Positions 9,156-17,746 of a stretch of 64,000 bases of DNA are shown here, piece by piece. How positions within the stretch are numbered: the first letter of the stretch is position 1; each line of letters begins with the position of its first letter. Made by a program: the position numbers and the translations under genes. The notes below the pieces were generated by a model. The model was not told the origin of the DNA. It did no database searches and saw nothing but the letters and a program-made list of their open reading frames with translations. Origin of the DNA: Sphingobium xenophagum NBRC 107872 (lineage in GTDB: Bacteria; Pseudomonadota; Alphaproteobacteria; Sphingomonadales; Sphingomonadaceae); the NCBI RefSeq assembly GCF_000367345.1, contig NZ_BARE01000002.1:1-64000 (forward strand), written 5' to 3'.

Positions 9156-9163
9156 TGTGTTTT

Positions 9164-9234
9164 CCCTCTCCCCTTGGGGAGAGGGTTGCGCAGCCTTGGC
9201 GGCTTTGCCGCCTGGGCGAAGCTGGGAGAGGGGG
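9164..9234. repeat. Dispersed hairpin repeat between yebC and ruvC
   Basis: CCCTCTCCCCTTGGGGAGAGGG is a near-perfect palindrome, followed by TTGGCGGCTTTGCCGCC and then TGGGAGAGGGGG, so the unit can form nested hairpins. A related CTCTCC...GGAGAG motif occurs again just before ruvC around 9258-9315. No gene is visible in this gap. Confidence 0.55.
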
Positions 9235-9333
9235 CTCTGCCATCCGCGACTATCGCTCCCCTCTCCAAGCGCGGCTAGCCGACATGTCGGCTAGCCTTGC
9301 TATCCTCTCCCCTGAAGGGGCGAGGAAATCCCA

Positions 9334-9825
9334 ATGATCCTCCTTGGTCTCGACCCCGGCCTTGGCACCACCGGCTGGGGTCTGATCGCCGCCGACGGCA
9401 ACCGCCTCACGCATCTGGGCAATGGCCAGATCAAGACGGATAGCGTGATGCCGCTGGCAACGCGACTGCTGGCGCTCGATCTTGCCCTGACCGACCTCAT
9501 CCTCGAACATCGGCCCGATGGCGCGGCGGTCGAGGAGGTGTTCGTCAACGTCAATCCGCAATCGACCCTGAAACTGGGACAGGCGCGCGGCGTGATCCTG
9601 CTCAACGCCGCGCGCTCCGGCATGGAGGTCGGCGAATATGCCGCGCGGCTGATCAAGAAATCCGTGGTCGGCGTCGGCAATGCGTCGAAGGATCAGGTCC
9701 ATGCCATGGTGTCACGCCTGTTGCCCGGCGTGAAGATCGCCGGGCCTGACGCCGCGGACGCGCTCGCCGTCGCCATCACCCACGCCCATCATCTTGCCAG
9801 CGCGCGACGCATCCCGACGCGGTGA
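9334..9825 (+). CDS. ruvC: Crossover junction endodeoxyribonuclease RuvC
   Basis: RuvC (163 aa) is the Holliday-junction resolvase, a dimeric RNase-H-fold nuclease. The first catalytic Asp sits in [13 protein letters not shown] (D7). The acidic Glu lies in [20 protein letters not shown], and the last acidic pair in [15 protein letters not shown]. Length is normal. The usual partners ruvA and ruvB do not follow; a 65-bp inverted repeat and then a dienelactone hydrolase on the opposite strand lie downstream, so the ruv genes are dispersed here. Confidence 0.95.
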   Translation: MILLGLDPGLGTTGWGLIAADGNRLTHLGNGQIKTDSVMPLATRLLALDLALTDLILEHRPDGAAVEEVFVNVNPQSTLKLGQARGVILLNAARSGMEVGEYAARLIKKSVVGVGNASKDQVHAMVSRLLPGVKIAGPDAADALAVAITHAHHLASARRIPTR

Positions 9826-9854
9826 CGTTCTACGCTATGTCATCCCAACACCAT

Positions 9855-9919
9855 GTGTTCCCGCGCAGGCGGGAACCCAGTTCAACGGCGGGGCTGGGTT
9901 CCCGCCTGCGCGGGAACAC
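9855..9919. repeat. Perfect 26-bp inverted repeat (GTGTTCCCGCG family)
   Basis: Two perfectly complementary 26-bp arms (9855-9880 and 9894-9919) flank a 13-bp centre. Each arm itself contains the small palindrome TTCCCGC-GCAGGCGGGAA, so the unit can form a cruciform or a double hairpin. It sits between convergent ruvC and the hydrolase gene. Same structural type as 20861-20928. Confidence 0.8.
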
Positions 9920-9968
9920 GCAATCCTGAATATCCCGATCATCTTGTCGGGACGAACGGCAATTCTCC

Positions 9969-10691
9969 TTAAGCGCCGAACAGCTCGCCCAAAAAACCCA
10001 CCATCGCGCGGAAACTGCGCCGATCGGCATCCGCGCTATAAGCCAACCCCTTTTCAGGCATGTTGACGCTCTCGTCGGTAAAGGCATGGCCGGTGCGGCC
10101 ATAGGCGTGGAGTTGCCAGTCGCACCCTGCCGCCGTGAGTTCCTGCGCCAGCGCGACGGTCGCCTCAGGCGGCGCGATCGGATCGTCCCAGCCGTGGCAA
10201 ATCAGCAGTTTTGCGCGGATGGCGGCATTGGGGAAGGGCGGCGCATCATAGACGCCATGGAAACTGACCCCGCCCGCTATGTCCGCACCAGCGCGCGCCA
10301 GATCCAGCACGCATTTGCCGCCAAAGCAGAAGCCGATCGTGGCAGTGCGGGCCGCGTCCACCGCGTCCAGCCCCTTGAGCAGCGCATGGGAGGCCAAAAG
10401 GCGGTCGCGCAGCAGGGCGCGGTGGGCGTTCAGTTCCGCCATATAGCGCGCGGCATCGGGATCGGCGCGGGTGGTGCGCTTGCCCTGGCCATAGACATCG
10501 GCGACCAGCACGGCGTAGCCCAGCGCCGCGACCTTTTCCGCATAGGCGAAATCGGCCTCCTTGGTCCCCAGCACATTGGGGAAGAGAAGCACGCCGGGCC
10601 GCGGCGCGCTGGCGGCGCTATCGGTCACGACCATGCTTTCGAACAGGCCGCCCGGTCCTTCATGGACGATGCTGTTGCGGGTAATGGTCAT
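9969..10691 (-). CDS. Dienelactone hydrolase family protein
   Basis: A 240-aa alpha/beta hydrolase of the dienelactone hydrolase family (carboxymethylenebutenolidase-like). The nucleophile is Cys122 in GFCFGGKC, the Asp is in ICHGWDDPIAPP and the His in YGRTGHAFTDE, completing the Cys-Asp-His triad of the family. The substrate cannot be told from sequence; many such proteins act outside chlorocatechol degradation, and no ring-cleavage genes lie nearby. ATG 10691 fits the family N-terminus. It ends 11 bp after prmA on the same strand and is probably co-transcribed with it. Confidence 0.88.
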   Translation of the reverse strand: MTITRNSIVHEGPGGLFESMVVTDSAASAPRPGVLLFPNVLGTKEADFAYAEKVAALGYAVLVADVYGQGKRTTRADPDAARYMAELNAHRALLRDRLLASHALLKGLDAVDAARTATIGFCFGGKCVLDLARAGADIAGGVSFHGVYDAPPFPNAAIRAKLLICHGWDDPIAPPEATVALAQELTAAGCDWQLHAYGRTGHAFTDESVNMPEKGLAYSADADRRSFRAMVGFLGELFGA

Positions 10692-10702
10692 GGGGGCTCC
10701 CC

Positions 10703-11716
10703 TTAGATACTGCCAAAGCCGGGCGCTTCGCCACGCGCGGCGGGGTTCAGGCGCTTGGGCCGTTTCCATCCGATGCGGGGGCGTTTGCGCAACCGCAGCG
10801 TCGGCCAGTCGCCCCGGTCGGTCCGTTCAGCGAGGCGCATGCCCTGCGCCCGATAGGCGGCCAGCACAGCGTCGACCTGTGTGTCGAGCAGGCCCGCCAG
10901 CAGGATCGTGCCGCCATCCTCGACCAGCGCGCAGAGCGACGGCGCCAGTTCGATCAGCGGTCCGGCCAGAATGTTGGCGATCAACAGATCATAGGGCGCC
11001 CGTCCGATAATCGCTGCATGATTGGCCCCGGCGGCGGTCACCAATGCCAGTCGCCCAGGCCCGACGCCTAGCGGCACGCCATTGGTCGCGGCATTTTCCG
11101 CGCTGATTTCGACCGCGACCGGGTCAATGTCGGATGCGATCGCATGGGCGCGCGGCCACAGGTTCATCGCCGCAAAGGCAAGCAGGCCGGTCCCGGTGCC
11201 AATATCGGCCATATTGTTGAACCGCATGCCCACCTGACGCATCCGGTCCAGCATCGTCAGGCATCCGGCCGTTGTTTCGTGCTGGCCGGTGCCAAAGGCG
11301 CGGCTGGCCGCAATCAGAATATTGACCTGGCCCGGCTGTTCCGGATCGCTGGCAAGATTGCGGACATGGAAGCGTCCGGCAGTGACCGCTTCCAGCCCCT
11401 GCTGGCTCAACGTCACCCAATCCTCGTCCGGCAGCGCCTCGACCAGCGGCTTGGTTCCGGCGGCGCTGGGGACCATCGACCGCAGCAACTTGATCGCGGC
11501 GGCGCTGGGCTTGCCCTCGAAATAGGCGTCGAGCTGCCATGCATTGTCGTCGTCTGGCGCCGCCTCGCTGGTCATCAGCACCGGCGGCCGCTCCATCAGG
11601 GCAAAGGCGGCAATTTCCCCGTCCAGCGCCTCGGCTTCGATACGGGTGCAGGGCAGGGTGACTTTCCAGCTTTGAAGGGCTGGCCGGCTTTGCGCGGATT
11701 GTGTGGCAGCAGTCAT
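10703..11716 (-). CDS. prmA: Ribosomal protein L11 methyltransferase
   Basis: PrmA (337 aa) trimethylates ribosomal protein L11 using S-adenosylmethionine. Motifs: SRAFGTGQHETTAGCLTMLD just ahead of the SAM-binding loop DIGTGTGLLAFAAMNLWP, ASDIDPVAVEIS, and LLIANILAGPLIELAP, the N-x-L motif region. The C-terminus carries an extra basic tail (RLRKRPRIGWKRPKRLNP). ATG 11716 is preferred over an upstream ATG because it follows AAAGGCGGCAGC. Confidence 0.93.
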   Translation of the reverse strand: MTAATQSAQSRPALQSWKVTLPCTRIEAEALDGEIAAFALMERPPVLMTSEAAPDDDNAWQLDAYFEGKPSAAAIKLLRSMVPSAAGTKPLVEALPDEDWVTLSQQGLEAVTAGRFHVRNLASDPEQPGQVNILIAASRAFGTGQHETTAGCLTMLDRMRQVGMRFNNMADIGTGTGLLAFAAMNLWPRAHAIASDIDPVAVEISAENAATNGVPLGVGPGRLALVTAAGANHAAIIGRAPYDLLIANILAGPLIELAPSLCALVEDGGTILLAGLLDTQVDAVLAAYRAQGMRLAERTDRGDWPTLRLRKRPRIGWKRPKRLNPAARGEAPGFGSI

Positions 11717-11889
11717 GCTGCCGCCTTTAGCCGAGCGAGAAGGGGAGGGGAAGAACCTCACAATTGCCAGATTGGGCTCAGGCCGGAGCGAAAATAGTGA
11801 CTTTCGACAACCAGCGCGCAGCGTGCTTAAAGCACGTGAGCACTGGAAGCGCAGAAAGGCGCTATTTGCAGCCCGGCATCAGCCCAATC

Positions 11890-13242
11890 TTATGCGACCT
11901 GTCGACCGAAATCGGATGATGCGTGCCGCAGGCTGGCAAGCTTGCCTTCGACGCTCACGAAGCCGCGTTCGAGCTGGTCGATTTCCGACGCGACGACCTC
12001 GGTATCCTGCCGGATGGCCGAAATGGTGGTCGACATCGAATCGGCGGCCAACGCGGTTTCATCGACGGCGGCGGTGATCATGGTGACGGTCTGGGCCTGC
12101 GCGTCCATCGCATGACGGATGCGCTCGGCGCTGGCCTGCACTTCGCCCACCGTGTCGCGAATGCGTTCGTTGGTTTCCACCGACAGGCGAGTCGATGCCT
12201 GGATGTCGGCAATCTTGCCCGCAATCTCGTCCGTCGCGCGCGCTGTCTGGTTAGCCAGGCTTTTGACCTCCTGCGCGACCACGGCAAAGCCGCGACCGGC
12301 ATCGCCTGCGCGCGCCGCCTCGATCGTGGCGTTGAGCGCCAGCAAATTGGTCTGCCCGGCAATGTCGCGGATCAGGCCCAGGATCGATTCGATCGATTTG
12401 GCATGCTCGGACAGGGTAGAGGACATGGTGACCGCATCGCCCGATTGTTTCGCGGCTCGCAGGGCAACCCCGGCAGCCCCCTCAACCTCGGTACGGGCGT
12501 CCTCGATGGCGCGGATCAGCCCGGCCGACGTGCGGGCCGCTTCACGCATCGCCAGGGCGGATTGTTCGGCCGCCGCCGCGACTTCCGATGCCTTGCCCAG
12601 CATCCCGCGCGTCGCCGCCGAAGCATCCTTGGCCTGTTCGCGCAGCGATTCGCCCAATCGGGTCGCGCCGTCGATTTCACCGACGATTCGCTGTTCGAAC
12701 AAGGAACCGAAACGCTGCCGTTCGGCACGTTGCGCATCGGCCTGATCGTTCGACAGGACATTGGTCATGAAGCCTGCGTCCATCATGGCGATGTGGAGCA
12801 TGACGAGCGTCAGGCGCTGGCTTCGCTCCGCGTCATCGCGACTATATTCCCATATCAGGGCGATGATCTTTTCGTTCGCCGCGGCGACGGCGGTGAGCAC
12901 CGACCGCACCGACACGCCATGTTTGCGGGCGTTGCGCACGCAATCCGCAGCGGACTGGGCCCAGAGCGCATCCTTGAAGTGCAATAACTTCTGCTCGACA
13001 TAGCGGTGCGTTTCTCTCTCGATCGCACTGATCGCTGCGGAACTCAGTTTCTCGCGCAGCCCGGTCTTTTGCATATAGGTCGTGAAAAAGGCGTCCCCCA
13101 CGCTCGCCAGGCTGTCCTTGATCAGCAGGCCAATCTCCTGCGCGCCCTTGGAAAATTTGTCGTTCGGGTCGATTTTCGAGATCAATTCCGGGCTGACGGT
13201 GCCGTTCCGGCTATTGTCTGGTGATGCGGCGAAGGACGACAT
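11890..13242 (-). CDS. Soluble methyl-accepting chemotaxis protein, protoglobin-like N-terminus
   Basis: A 450-aa receptor with no transmembrane segment. Residues about 1-180 are all helical and resemble the protoglobin sensor of globin-coupled chemoreceptors. The rest is a signalling coiled coil with the conserved tip [20 protein letters not shown] (about residues 290-315), where CheA/CheW dock, and flanking methylation-helix repeats. In my hand alignment around [11 protein letters not shown], the position of the proximal heme His appears to be Ala, so heme binding is doubtful. No che genes lie nearby, so its partner cluster must be elsewhere. Confidence 0.82.
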   Translation of the reverse strand: MSSFAASPDNSRNGTVSPELISKIDPNDKFSKGAQEIGLLIKDSLASVGDAFFTTYMQKTGLREKLSSAAISAIERETHRYVEQKLLHFKDALWAQSAADCVRNARKHGVSVRSVLTAVAAANEKIIALIWEYSRDDAERSQRLTLVMLHIAMMDAGFMTNVLSNDQADAQRAERQRFGSLFEQRIVGEIDGATRLGESLREQAKDASAATRGMLGKASEVAAAAEQSALAMREAARTSAGLIRAIEDARTEVEGAAGVALRAAKQSGDAVTMSSTLSEHAKSIESILGLIRDIAGQTNLLALNATIEAARAGDAGRGFAVVAQEVKSLANQTARATDEIAGKIADIQASTRLSVETNERIRDTVGEVQASAERIRHAMDAQAQTVTMITAAVDETALAADSMSTTISAIRQDTEVVASEIDQLERGFVSVEGKLASLRHASSDFGRQVA

Positions 13243-13427
13243 GATGGGACAGCCCCTGTTGGTGCAATGGCATTTGGCAGGCCGACCTTAGCGCGCTTTG
13301 GTTAATCACTTCTTATGATCGCGGGATACGATCGTTGGGGCAGCCATGCTTTGCACCGCTTGCCCTCATGCGCGTTCGCTCTTAAGGGGATCGCACTTAT
13401 AGGGACATTTCAGGGACAAGGGTAGAC

Positions 13428-13823
13428 ATGGCGCGAACCAACAGCCGGCCGCTCTCGCCGCATTTGACGATCTGGAAATGGGGCCCCGCGATGGCCATTT
13501 CCATCCTGCACCGCGTGACTGGCAACGGCCTTGCGACGGTTGGCGCGCTGGGCCTCGTCTGGTGGCTGATGGCTGCCGCGATTGGTCCTGAAGCCTATGC
13601 GACCTTCATCACATGCGCGACCTCGCCCTTTGGCTATCTGGTGATGATCGGCATTACCTGGGCCTTTTTCCAGCATCTCTTTTCGGGGCTGCGCCATTTC
13701 GTTCTGGATATGGGCGCGGGCTATGAACTGCGCACGAACAAGAGCTGGTCGATCGCGGTGGTGGTCGCTTCGGTGCTCGTGACCGCCCTTGTCTGGCTCT
13801 ATATTTTCGGAAAGGCCTTCTGA
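13428..13823 (+). CDS. sdhC: Succinate dehydrogenase cytochrome b556 subunit
   Basis: SdhC (131 aa) is one of the two inner-membrane anchors of complex II and helps bind heme b and ubiquinone. Family features: RPLSPHLTIWKWGPAMAISILHRVTGNGL at the N-terminus, with the quinone-site Ser/His region, and three membrane helices. HLFSGLRHFVLDMG supplies the conserved His that ligates heme. Its stop overlaps the sdhD start by one base (TGATG), so the anchors are translationally coupled. Confidence 0.96.
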   Translation: MARTNSRPLSPHLTIWKWGPAMAISILHRVTGNGLATVGALGLVWWLMAAAIGPEAYATFITCATSPFGYLVMIGITWAFFQHLFSGLRHFVLDMGAGYELRTNKSWSIAVVVASVLVTALVWLYIFGKAF

Positions 13824-14212
13824 TGGGTAACGGAACTGGTATCGGCCGCGTCCGTGGCCTTGGGTCGGCGCGGCATGGCGCGCATCACTGGCTGGCGCAG
13901 CGCTACACCGCCGTTGGCAATCTGCTGCTGGTGCTGTGGCTGATCTTCAGCCTCCTGACCCTGCCTGGCCTCGACTATGAAAGCGTCGTGCTGTGGATCG
14001 CCAACCCGCTGGTCGCGGTGCCGATGATGCTGATGATCGTCAGCATTTTCTGGCATCTGCGCCTTGGGATGCAGGTGATGCTGGAAGATTATGTCCATGA
14101 CAAGGGACTGGCCTTCTTCTCTATCCTGCTGCTCAATTTCTATGCCTTTGGCGACGCGGCCGCGGGCGTCTTTGCGATCGCCAAGATCGCCTTCACGGGG
14201 GTCGTCGAATAA
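13823..14212 (+). CDS. sdhD: Succinate dehydrogenase hydrophobic membrane anchor
   Basis: SdhD (129 aa) is the second membrane anchor of complex II. It has three predicted helices (about residues 30-50, 58-80 and 98-120) and the family motif [34 protein letters not shown] contains the conserved H-x(10)-D-Y region near heme and quinone. It starts one base into the sdhC stop and its TAA overlaps the sdhA ATG (TAATG), an unbroken coupled sdhCDA unit. Confidence 0.95.
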   Translation: MGNGTGIGRVRGLGSARHGAHHWLAQRYTAVGNLLLVLWLIFSLLTLPGLDYESVVLWIANPLVAVPMMLMIVSIFWHLRLGMQVMLEDYVHDKGLAFFSILLLNFYAFGDAAAGVFAIAKIAFTGVVE

Positions 14213-16014
14213 TGACGCAAGCCTATAAGATCATCGACCATGTGTATGACACCGTGGTTGTCGGCGCTGGCGGTTCGGGCCTGCGCGCGACCATGGGCAG
14301 CGCCGAAGCGGGCCTCAAGACCGCCTGCATCACCAAGCTGTTCCCCACCCGCAGCCACACCGTTGCGGCGCAGGGCGGCATCGCCGCCAGCCTTGGCAAC
14401 AATTCGCCCGATCACTGGACCTGGCACATGTACGACACCGTCAAGGGGTCGGACTGGCTGGGCGATCAGGACGCGATCGAATATATGGTGCGCGAAGCGC
14501 CCGCCGCCGTCATCGAACTGGAACATGCGGGCGTGCCGTTCAGCCGGAACGACGACGGGACGATCTACCAGCGTCCCTTTGGCGGCCATATGCAGAATAT
14601 GGGCGCCGGCCCGCCAGTGCAGCGCACCTGCGCGGCGGCTGACCGTACCGGCCATGCCATGCTTCACGCGCTCTATCAGCAATCGCTGAAATATGACGCT
14701 GACTTCTACATCGAATATTTCGCCATCGACCTGATCATGGAAAATGGCGAATGTCGCGGCGTGATCGCGCTGTGCATGGAAGATGGCTCGATCCACCGCT
14801 TCCGCAGCCATGCGGTCGTGCTGGCGACCGGCGGCTATGGCCGCGCCTATTTCTCCGCGACCTCGGCGCACAGCTGCACCGGCGACGGTGGCGGCATGGT
14901 GCTGCGCGCAGGGCTTCCGCTTCAGGATCTGGAATTCGTGCAGTTTCACCCGACCGGCATTTACGGCGCGGGCGTGCTGATCACCGAAGGCGCGCGCGGC
15001 GAGGGCGGGTATCTCACCAACTCCGAAGGCGAGCGTTTCATGGAACGCTATGCACCCTCGGCCAAGGATCTGGCGTCGCGCGACGTCGTGTCCCGCTCGA
15101 TGGCGATGGAAATGCGCGAAGGGCGCGGCGTTGGCGAGCATAAGGATCATATCTTCCTGCACCTCGACCATATCGATCCCAAGGTGCTGGCCGAACGCCT
15201 GCCCGGCATCACCGAAAGCGGCAAGATTTTCGCGGGCGTCGACCTGACCCGCCAGCCGTTGCCGGTGACGCCGACCGTCCACTACAATATGGGCGGCATC
15301 CCCTGTAACTATCATGGTCAGGTCGTGACTAAGAAGGGCGATGATCCCGAAGTGGTCGTGCCCGGCCTGTTCGCGGTCGGCGAAGCGGCCTGCGTGTCGG
15401 TGCATGGCGCGAATCGCCTCGGCTCCAACTCGCTCATCGACCTTGTTGTGTTTGGCCGCGCTACCGGCCTGTTCCTCAAGGACAATCTGAAGCCCAACGC
15501 GCCGCACAAGCCGCTGCCGTCGGACGCCGCCGATCTCGCGCTCGGTCGCCTCGACCATTATCGCAATGCCAAGGGCAGCACGCCGACGGCGGACATCCGC
15601 CTCGACATGCAGCGCACCATGCAGAAGCACGCCGCCGTGTTCCGCGACAGCGCACTCCTGTCCGAAGGCGTCACCCGGATGCAGGCGGTCAACAAGCGGC
15701 TTCAGGACGTCAAGGTCAGCGATCGCTCGCTGATCTGGAACACGGACCTTGTCGAAACGCTCGAACTCGACAATCTCATGAGCCAGGCCATCTGCACGAT
15801 GGAAGGCGCCGAAGCCCGCAAGGAATCGCGCGGCGCCCACGCGCATGAGGACTTCCCCAACCGCGACGACGAAAACTGGATGAAGCACACCATCAGCTGG
15901 TTCGAAGGCTGGGGTGGTTCGGGCGGCAAGGTGACGCTCGATTACCGTCCGGTCCACGACTATACGATGACCGACGAAGCGGAATATGTGAAGCCCAAGG
16001 CACGGGTGTACTGA
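14212..16014 (+). CDS. sdhA: Succinate dehydrogenase flavoprotein subunit
   Basis: SdhA (600 aa) carries covalent FAD and oxidises succinate to fumarate in the TCA cycle and respiratory chain. [17 protein letters not shown] is the dinucleotide fold; the His in [19 protein letters not shown] is the covalent FAD site. Substrate-binding residues lie in [20 protein letters not shown] and [19 protein letters not shown]. Length and C-terminus are normal. The iron-sulfur subunit gene sdhB, usually next, is absent: a strong terminator and a toxin-antitoxin pair on the other strand follow. Confidence 0.98.
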   Translation: MTQAYKIIDHVYDTVVVGAGGSGLRATMGSAEAGLKTACITKLFPTRSHTVAAQGGIAASLGNNSPDHWTWHMYDTVKGSDWLGDQDAIEYMVREAPAAVIELEHAGVPFSRNDDGTIYQRPFGGHMQNMGAGPPVQRTCAAADRTGHAMLHALYQQSLKYDADFYIEYFAIDLIMENGECRGVIALCMEDGSIHRFRSHAVVLATGGYGRAYFSATSAHSCTGDGGGMVLRAGLPLQDLEFVQFHPTGIYGAGVLITEGARGEGGYLTNSEGERFMERYAPSAKDLASRDVVSRSMAMEMREGRGVGEHKDHIFLHLDHIDPKVLAERLPGITESGKIFAGVDLTRQPLPVTPTVHYNMGGIPCNYHGQVVTKKGDDPEVVVPGLFAVGEAACVSVHGANRLGSNSLIDLVVFGRATGLFLKDNLKPNAPHKPLPSDAADLALGRLDHYRNAKGSTPTADIRLDMQRTMQKHAAVFRDSALLSEGVTRMQAVNKRLQDVKVSDRSLIWNTDLVETLELDNLMSQAICTMEGAEARKESRGAHAHEDFPNRDDENWMKHTISWFEGWGGSGGKVTLDYRPVHDYTMTDEAEYVKPKARVY

Positions 16015-16044
16015 TCCTGCCATCAGTTGTCGTGACATCAGAAG

Positions 16045-16070
16045 GGGCGGGCCGGAAGGTCCGCCCTTTT
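16045..16070 (+). terminator. Rho-independent terminator of sdhCDA
   Basis: A 9-bp stem GGGCGGGCC/GGTCCGCCC (one G-U pair) with a GGAA tetraloop is followed directly by TTTT, 30 bp after the sdhA stop. This closes the sdh operon before any sdhB. It abuts the parE stop on the other strand. Confidence 0.85.
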
Positions 16071-16366
16071 CATTGCAGCTTGGCAGTAAGATCTGCGCGC
16101 TGATGCAGGATGCGGACTATTTCGATCCCCGTCCCGCGCTGACGATAATAGATATTGTGCCTTTCCACGCGAAACTTGCGGTATCCGCCGCGAACATCGT
16201 CGATCGGGCTACCAATGCCCGAATAGGCAGCGATCCGGTCGATCGCATCGGCAATCGCCAGCAGATAAGCCTTGGCCTGCGCCGCGCCCCACTCTGCTTG
16301 GGTATAGGTCGAAATTTCCGCCAGATCACGTTCGGCAGCAACTGCAAAACTGACGGCAGCGGTCAC
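16070..16366 (-). CDS. parE: ParE/RelE-superfamily toxin
   Basis: A 98-aa toxin of the RelE/ParE superfamily. ParE members inhibit DNA gyrase; others cleave mRNA. Family pattern: VAAERDLAEISTYTQAEWG, a helical pair, then RKFRVERHNIYYRQRGTGIEIVRILHQRAD, whose R-x(4)-H-x-I-x-Y-R strand and RILHQRxD end are typical of ParE. The ATG overlaps the antitoxin stop by 4 nt, the usual coupled arrangement with the antitoxin first. The final LTAKLQ is a normal short tail. Confidence 0.9.
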   Translation of the reverse strand: MTAAVSFAVAAERDLAEISTYTQAEWGAAQAKAYLLAIADAIDRIAAYSGIGSPIDDVRGGYRKFRVERHNIYYRQRGTGIEIVRILHQRADLTAKLQ

Positions 16367-16602
16367 GCCTCAGGAAACCGGCGATCAATCCATTCACGCA
16401 TGTCGAAGTCATGCAGGACGCCACTCTTTTCGCCCTCGATCAGGGCCGCCCGTAAGGCTTCCAGTTTCTCTTCCTCCATTTCCAGCAGTCGCAAGCCCGC
16501 GCGGACGACCTCGCTGGTCGATCCGAACCGGCCCTCTGCCACCTTGCGCTCGGCAAAGGCGCGGAAATGGTCGCTCAACGCGACGGATGTGGATTTGCTC
16601 AT
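16363..16602 (-). CDS. parD: ParD-type ribbon-helix-helix antitoxin
   Basis: A 79-aa antitoxin of the CopG/ParD type. The N-terminal ribbon-helix-helix (SVALSDHFRAFAERKVAEGR, then GSTSEVVRAGLRLLE) binds operator DNA. The acidic, probably disordered C-terminal half (EEEKLEALRAALIEGEKSGV...DMREWIDRRF) wraps the toxin. It is expected to repress its own promoter, and an inverted repeat lies inside that promoter (see 16609-16637). The ATG nearly coincides with the predicted transcription start, so the message may be leaderless. Confidence 0.9.
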   Translation of the reverse strand: MSKSTSVALSDHFRAFAERKVAEGRFGSTSEVVRAGLRLLEMEEEKLEALRAALIEGEKSGVLHDFDMREWIDRRFPEA

Positions 16603-16608
16603 GATGCC

Positions 16609-16637
16609 ATATTACCCGATTTGGGTAACCGCTTCAA
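16609..16637 (-). promoter_or_regulatory. parDE promoter with autoregulatory operator
   Basis: On the minus strand TTGAAG (16637-16632) and TAATAT (16614-16609) are separated by exactly 17 bp. The palindrome TTACCC-N5-GGGTAA (16612-16628) fills the spacer and overlaps the -10, an ideal place for ParD repression. Predicted transcription begins at or next to the parD ATG. Confidence 0.65.
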
Positions 16638-17092
16638 CCAAAGGGCAGCAACCCCTCATACGCCTCCAATCCCGGCTTCCCCTTCACCGCCACCCCGCGC
16701 CGCAACAGAAAAGCGTGCCGCACGATCTCCGCCTGCTGCTCGATGCCATAGCGCTCGAACGGCTTGCCGGGCACGACATCATAACCATAGCGGCAGAAGG
16801 GATGCCGCATCAGCGGCAACCACCACCGCCCCGACCGCTGCGCCTGCCACACATGGGTCATCTCATGGATGAAATGCCCCTGAATATGCAGCGGGCTTTC
16901 ACAGAAATCCGCGCAGAACAGCCCGCCGTCCGGGTGAAACCACAGGTCGCCATCGGGCGCCATCGTCACGCCCCTGGGCTGGAACGGCCACCATTTGCGC
17001 GCATGCACCCGTACCCGGCCATAATCGATCGCCGCGCCGAACACGCCCCGCGCCAGCGCAACCTCATGGGGCGTCAGGCTACGGCTGCTCAA
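16634..17092 (-). CDS. Vgr-related protein with HExxH zinc-protease-like motif
   Basis: A 152-aa protein with HFIHEMTHVWQAQR (about residues 73-86), an HExxH zinc-binding motif of the kind found in eCIS/DUF4157-like peptidase cores. The flanking RGVTMAPDGDLWFHP and GIEQQAEIVRHAF (a possible third ligand Glu) fit a small metallopeptidase. Sphingomonad relatives are commonly labelled vgr-related protein. The start is TTG, embedded in the stop of the upstream copper chaperone (TTGA), indicating coupling. Role unknown; no signal peptide is seen. Confidence 0.7.
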   Translation of the reverse strand: MSSRSLTPHEVALARGVFGAAIDYGRVRVHARKWWPFQPRGVTMAPDGDLWFHPDGGLFCADFCESPLHIQGHFIHEMTHVWQAQRSGRWWLPLMRHPFCRYGYDVVPGKPFERYGIEQQAEIVRHAFLLRRGVAVKGKPGLEAYEGLLPFG

Positions 17093-17571
17093 TGGCCCTC
17101 ATGCTCGCCAGCAGGCTTGGCTGCCGCTGCGCCTGCACCTGCTGCCTCCGGCTTGCGGATCACCGCATCGACCAGCAAGCGGTCGCCATTGGCCATCAGG
17201 AAGGTCAGCTGCATCTTGCCCCGGCTGATCGCGGTATCATTGACGCCCCACAGCATCAGATGCTTGCCGCCGGGGGCGAAAGCGACCTCACCCTTGGCCG
17301 GAATATCGACACTATCGATTCGCTCCATCGTCATCATGCCGTCCTTGTCGACGCTTTCATGCATCTCGACCTTGAGCGCGTAATCGGTCAGCACGCCGCG
17401 TATCTGCCCGCCCGCATCGCCGCCATGCGCGACGAAATAGCCGGCCGATGGCGTTTCCTTGTTGGGGCTCAACCGTACCCAGGCCTGGTCGATATAGGTC
17501 GGCGCCGGGTCGCCGCACGCGGCCAGCGCCAGCGGAGCCAAGAGGGCGAAAAGGGCAAAGGGGGCGCGCAT
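17089..17571 (-). CDS. Copper chaperone PCu(A)C family lipoprotein
   Basis: A 160-aa periplasmic protein with a lipoprotein signal ending LALAACGD (lipobox LAAC). The domain shows the PCu(A)C copper ligands: H-x(n)-M in KVEMHESVDKDGMMTMERID and the later PGGKHLMLWGV, giving the H(M)x10Mx21HxM pattern. Family members deliver Cu(I) to cytochrome c oxidase. The C-terminal tail is Ala-rich and ends GEHEGH, which could add metal ligands. Start ATG 17571 places the signal peptide correctly. It diverges from dnaK. Confidence 0.9.
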   Translation of the reverse strand: MRAPFALFALLAPLALAACGDPAPTYIDQAWVRLSPNKETPSAGYFVAHGGDAGGQIRGVLTDYALKVEMHESVDKDGMMTMERIDSVDIPAKGEVAFAPGGKHLMLWGVNDTAISRGKMQLTFLMANGDRLLVDAVIRKPEAAGAGAAAAKPAGEHEGH

Positions 17572-17629
17572 CAACTCATTCCTGACTGTCTCGTTTCCGG
17601 TCAGCGTACATAGGTAATCGCCCCAGCTT

Positions 17630-17657
17630 CTTGTGCCAAGCAAAAGCGCCCCTATAT
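17630..17657 (+). promoter_or_regulatory. RpoH (sigma-32) promoter of dnaKJ
   Basis: CTTG (17630-17633), then 17 bp, then CCTATAT (17651-17657) matches the alphaproteobacterial heat-shock consensus CTTG-N17/18-CYTATNT at every position. It lies about 90 bp upstream of the dnaK ATG and gives a 5' leader of roughly 80 nt. Confidence 0.72.
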
Positions 17658-17746
17658 CGCCCTTGCAAACCGGCCTTGCCTTGGCGCTTTCGTGAGGTAT
17701 GGGGCCATCAACCGCTGAATAGAATTTGGGGTTCAAAGAGGACACA

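Noticed and set aside
14140..16038. A 632-codon open frame antisense to sdhA
   Set aside because: Antisense shadow of a well-conserved gene; His- and Arg-rich and without domains.
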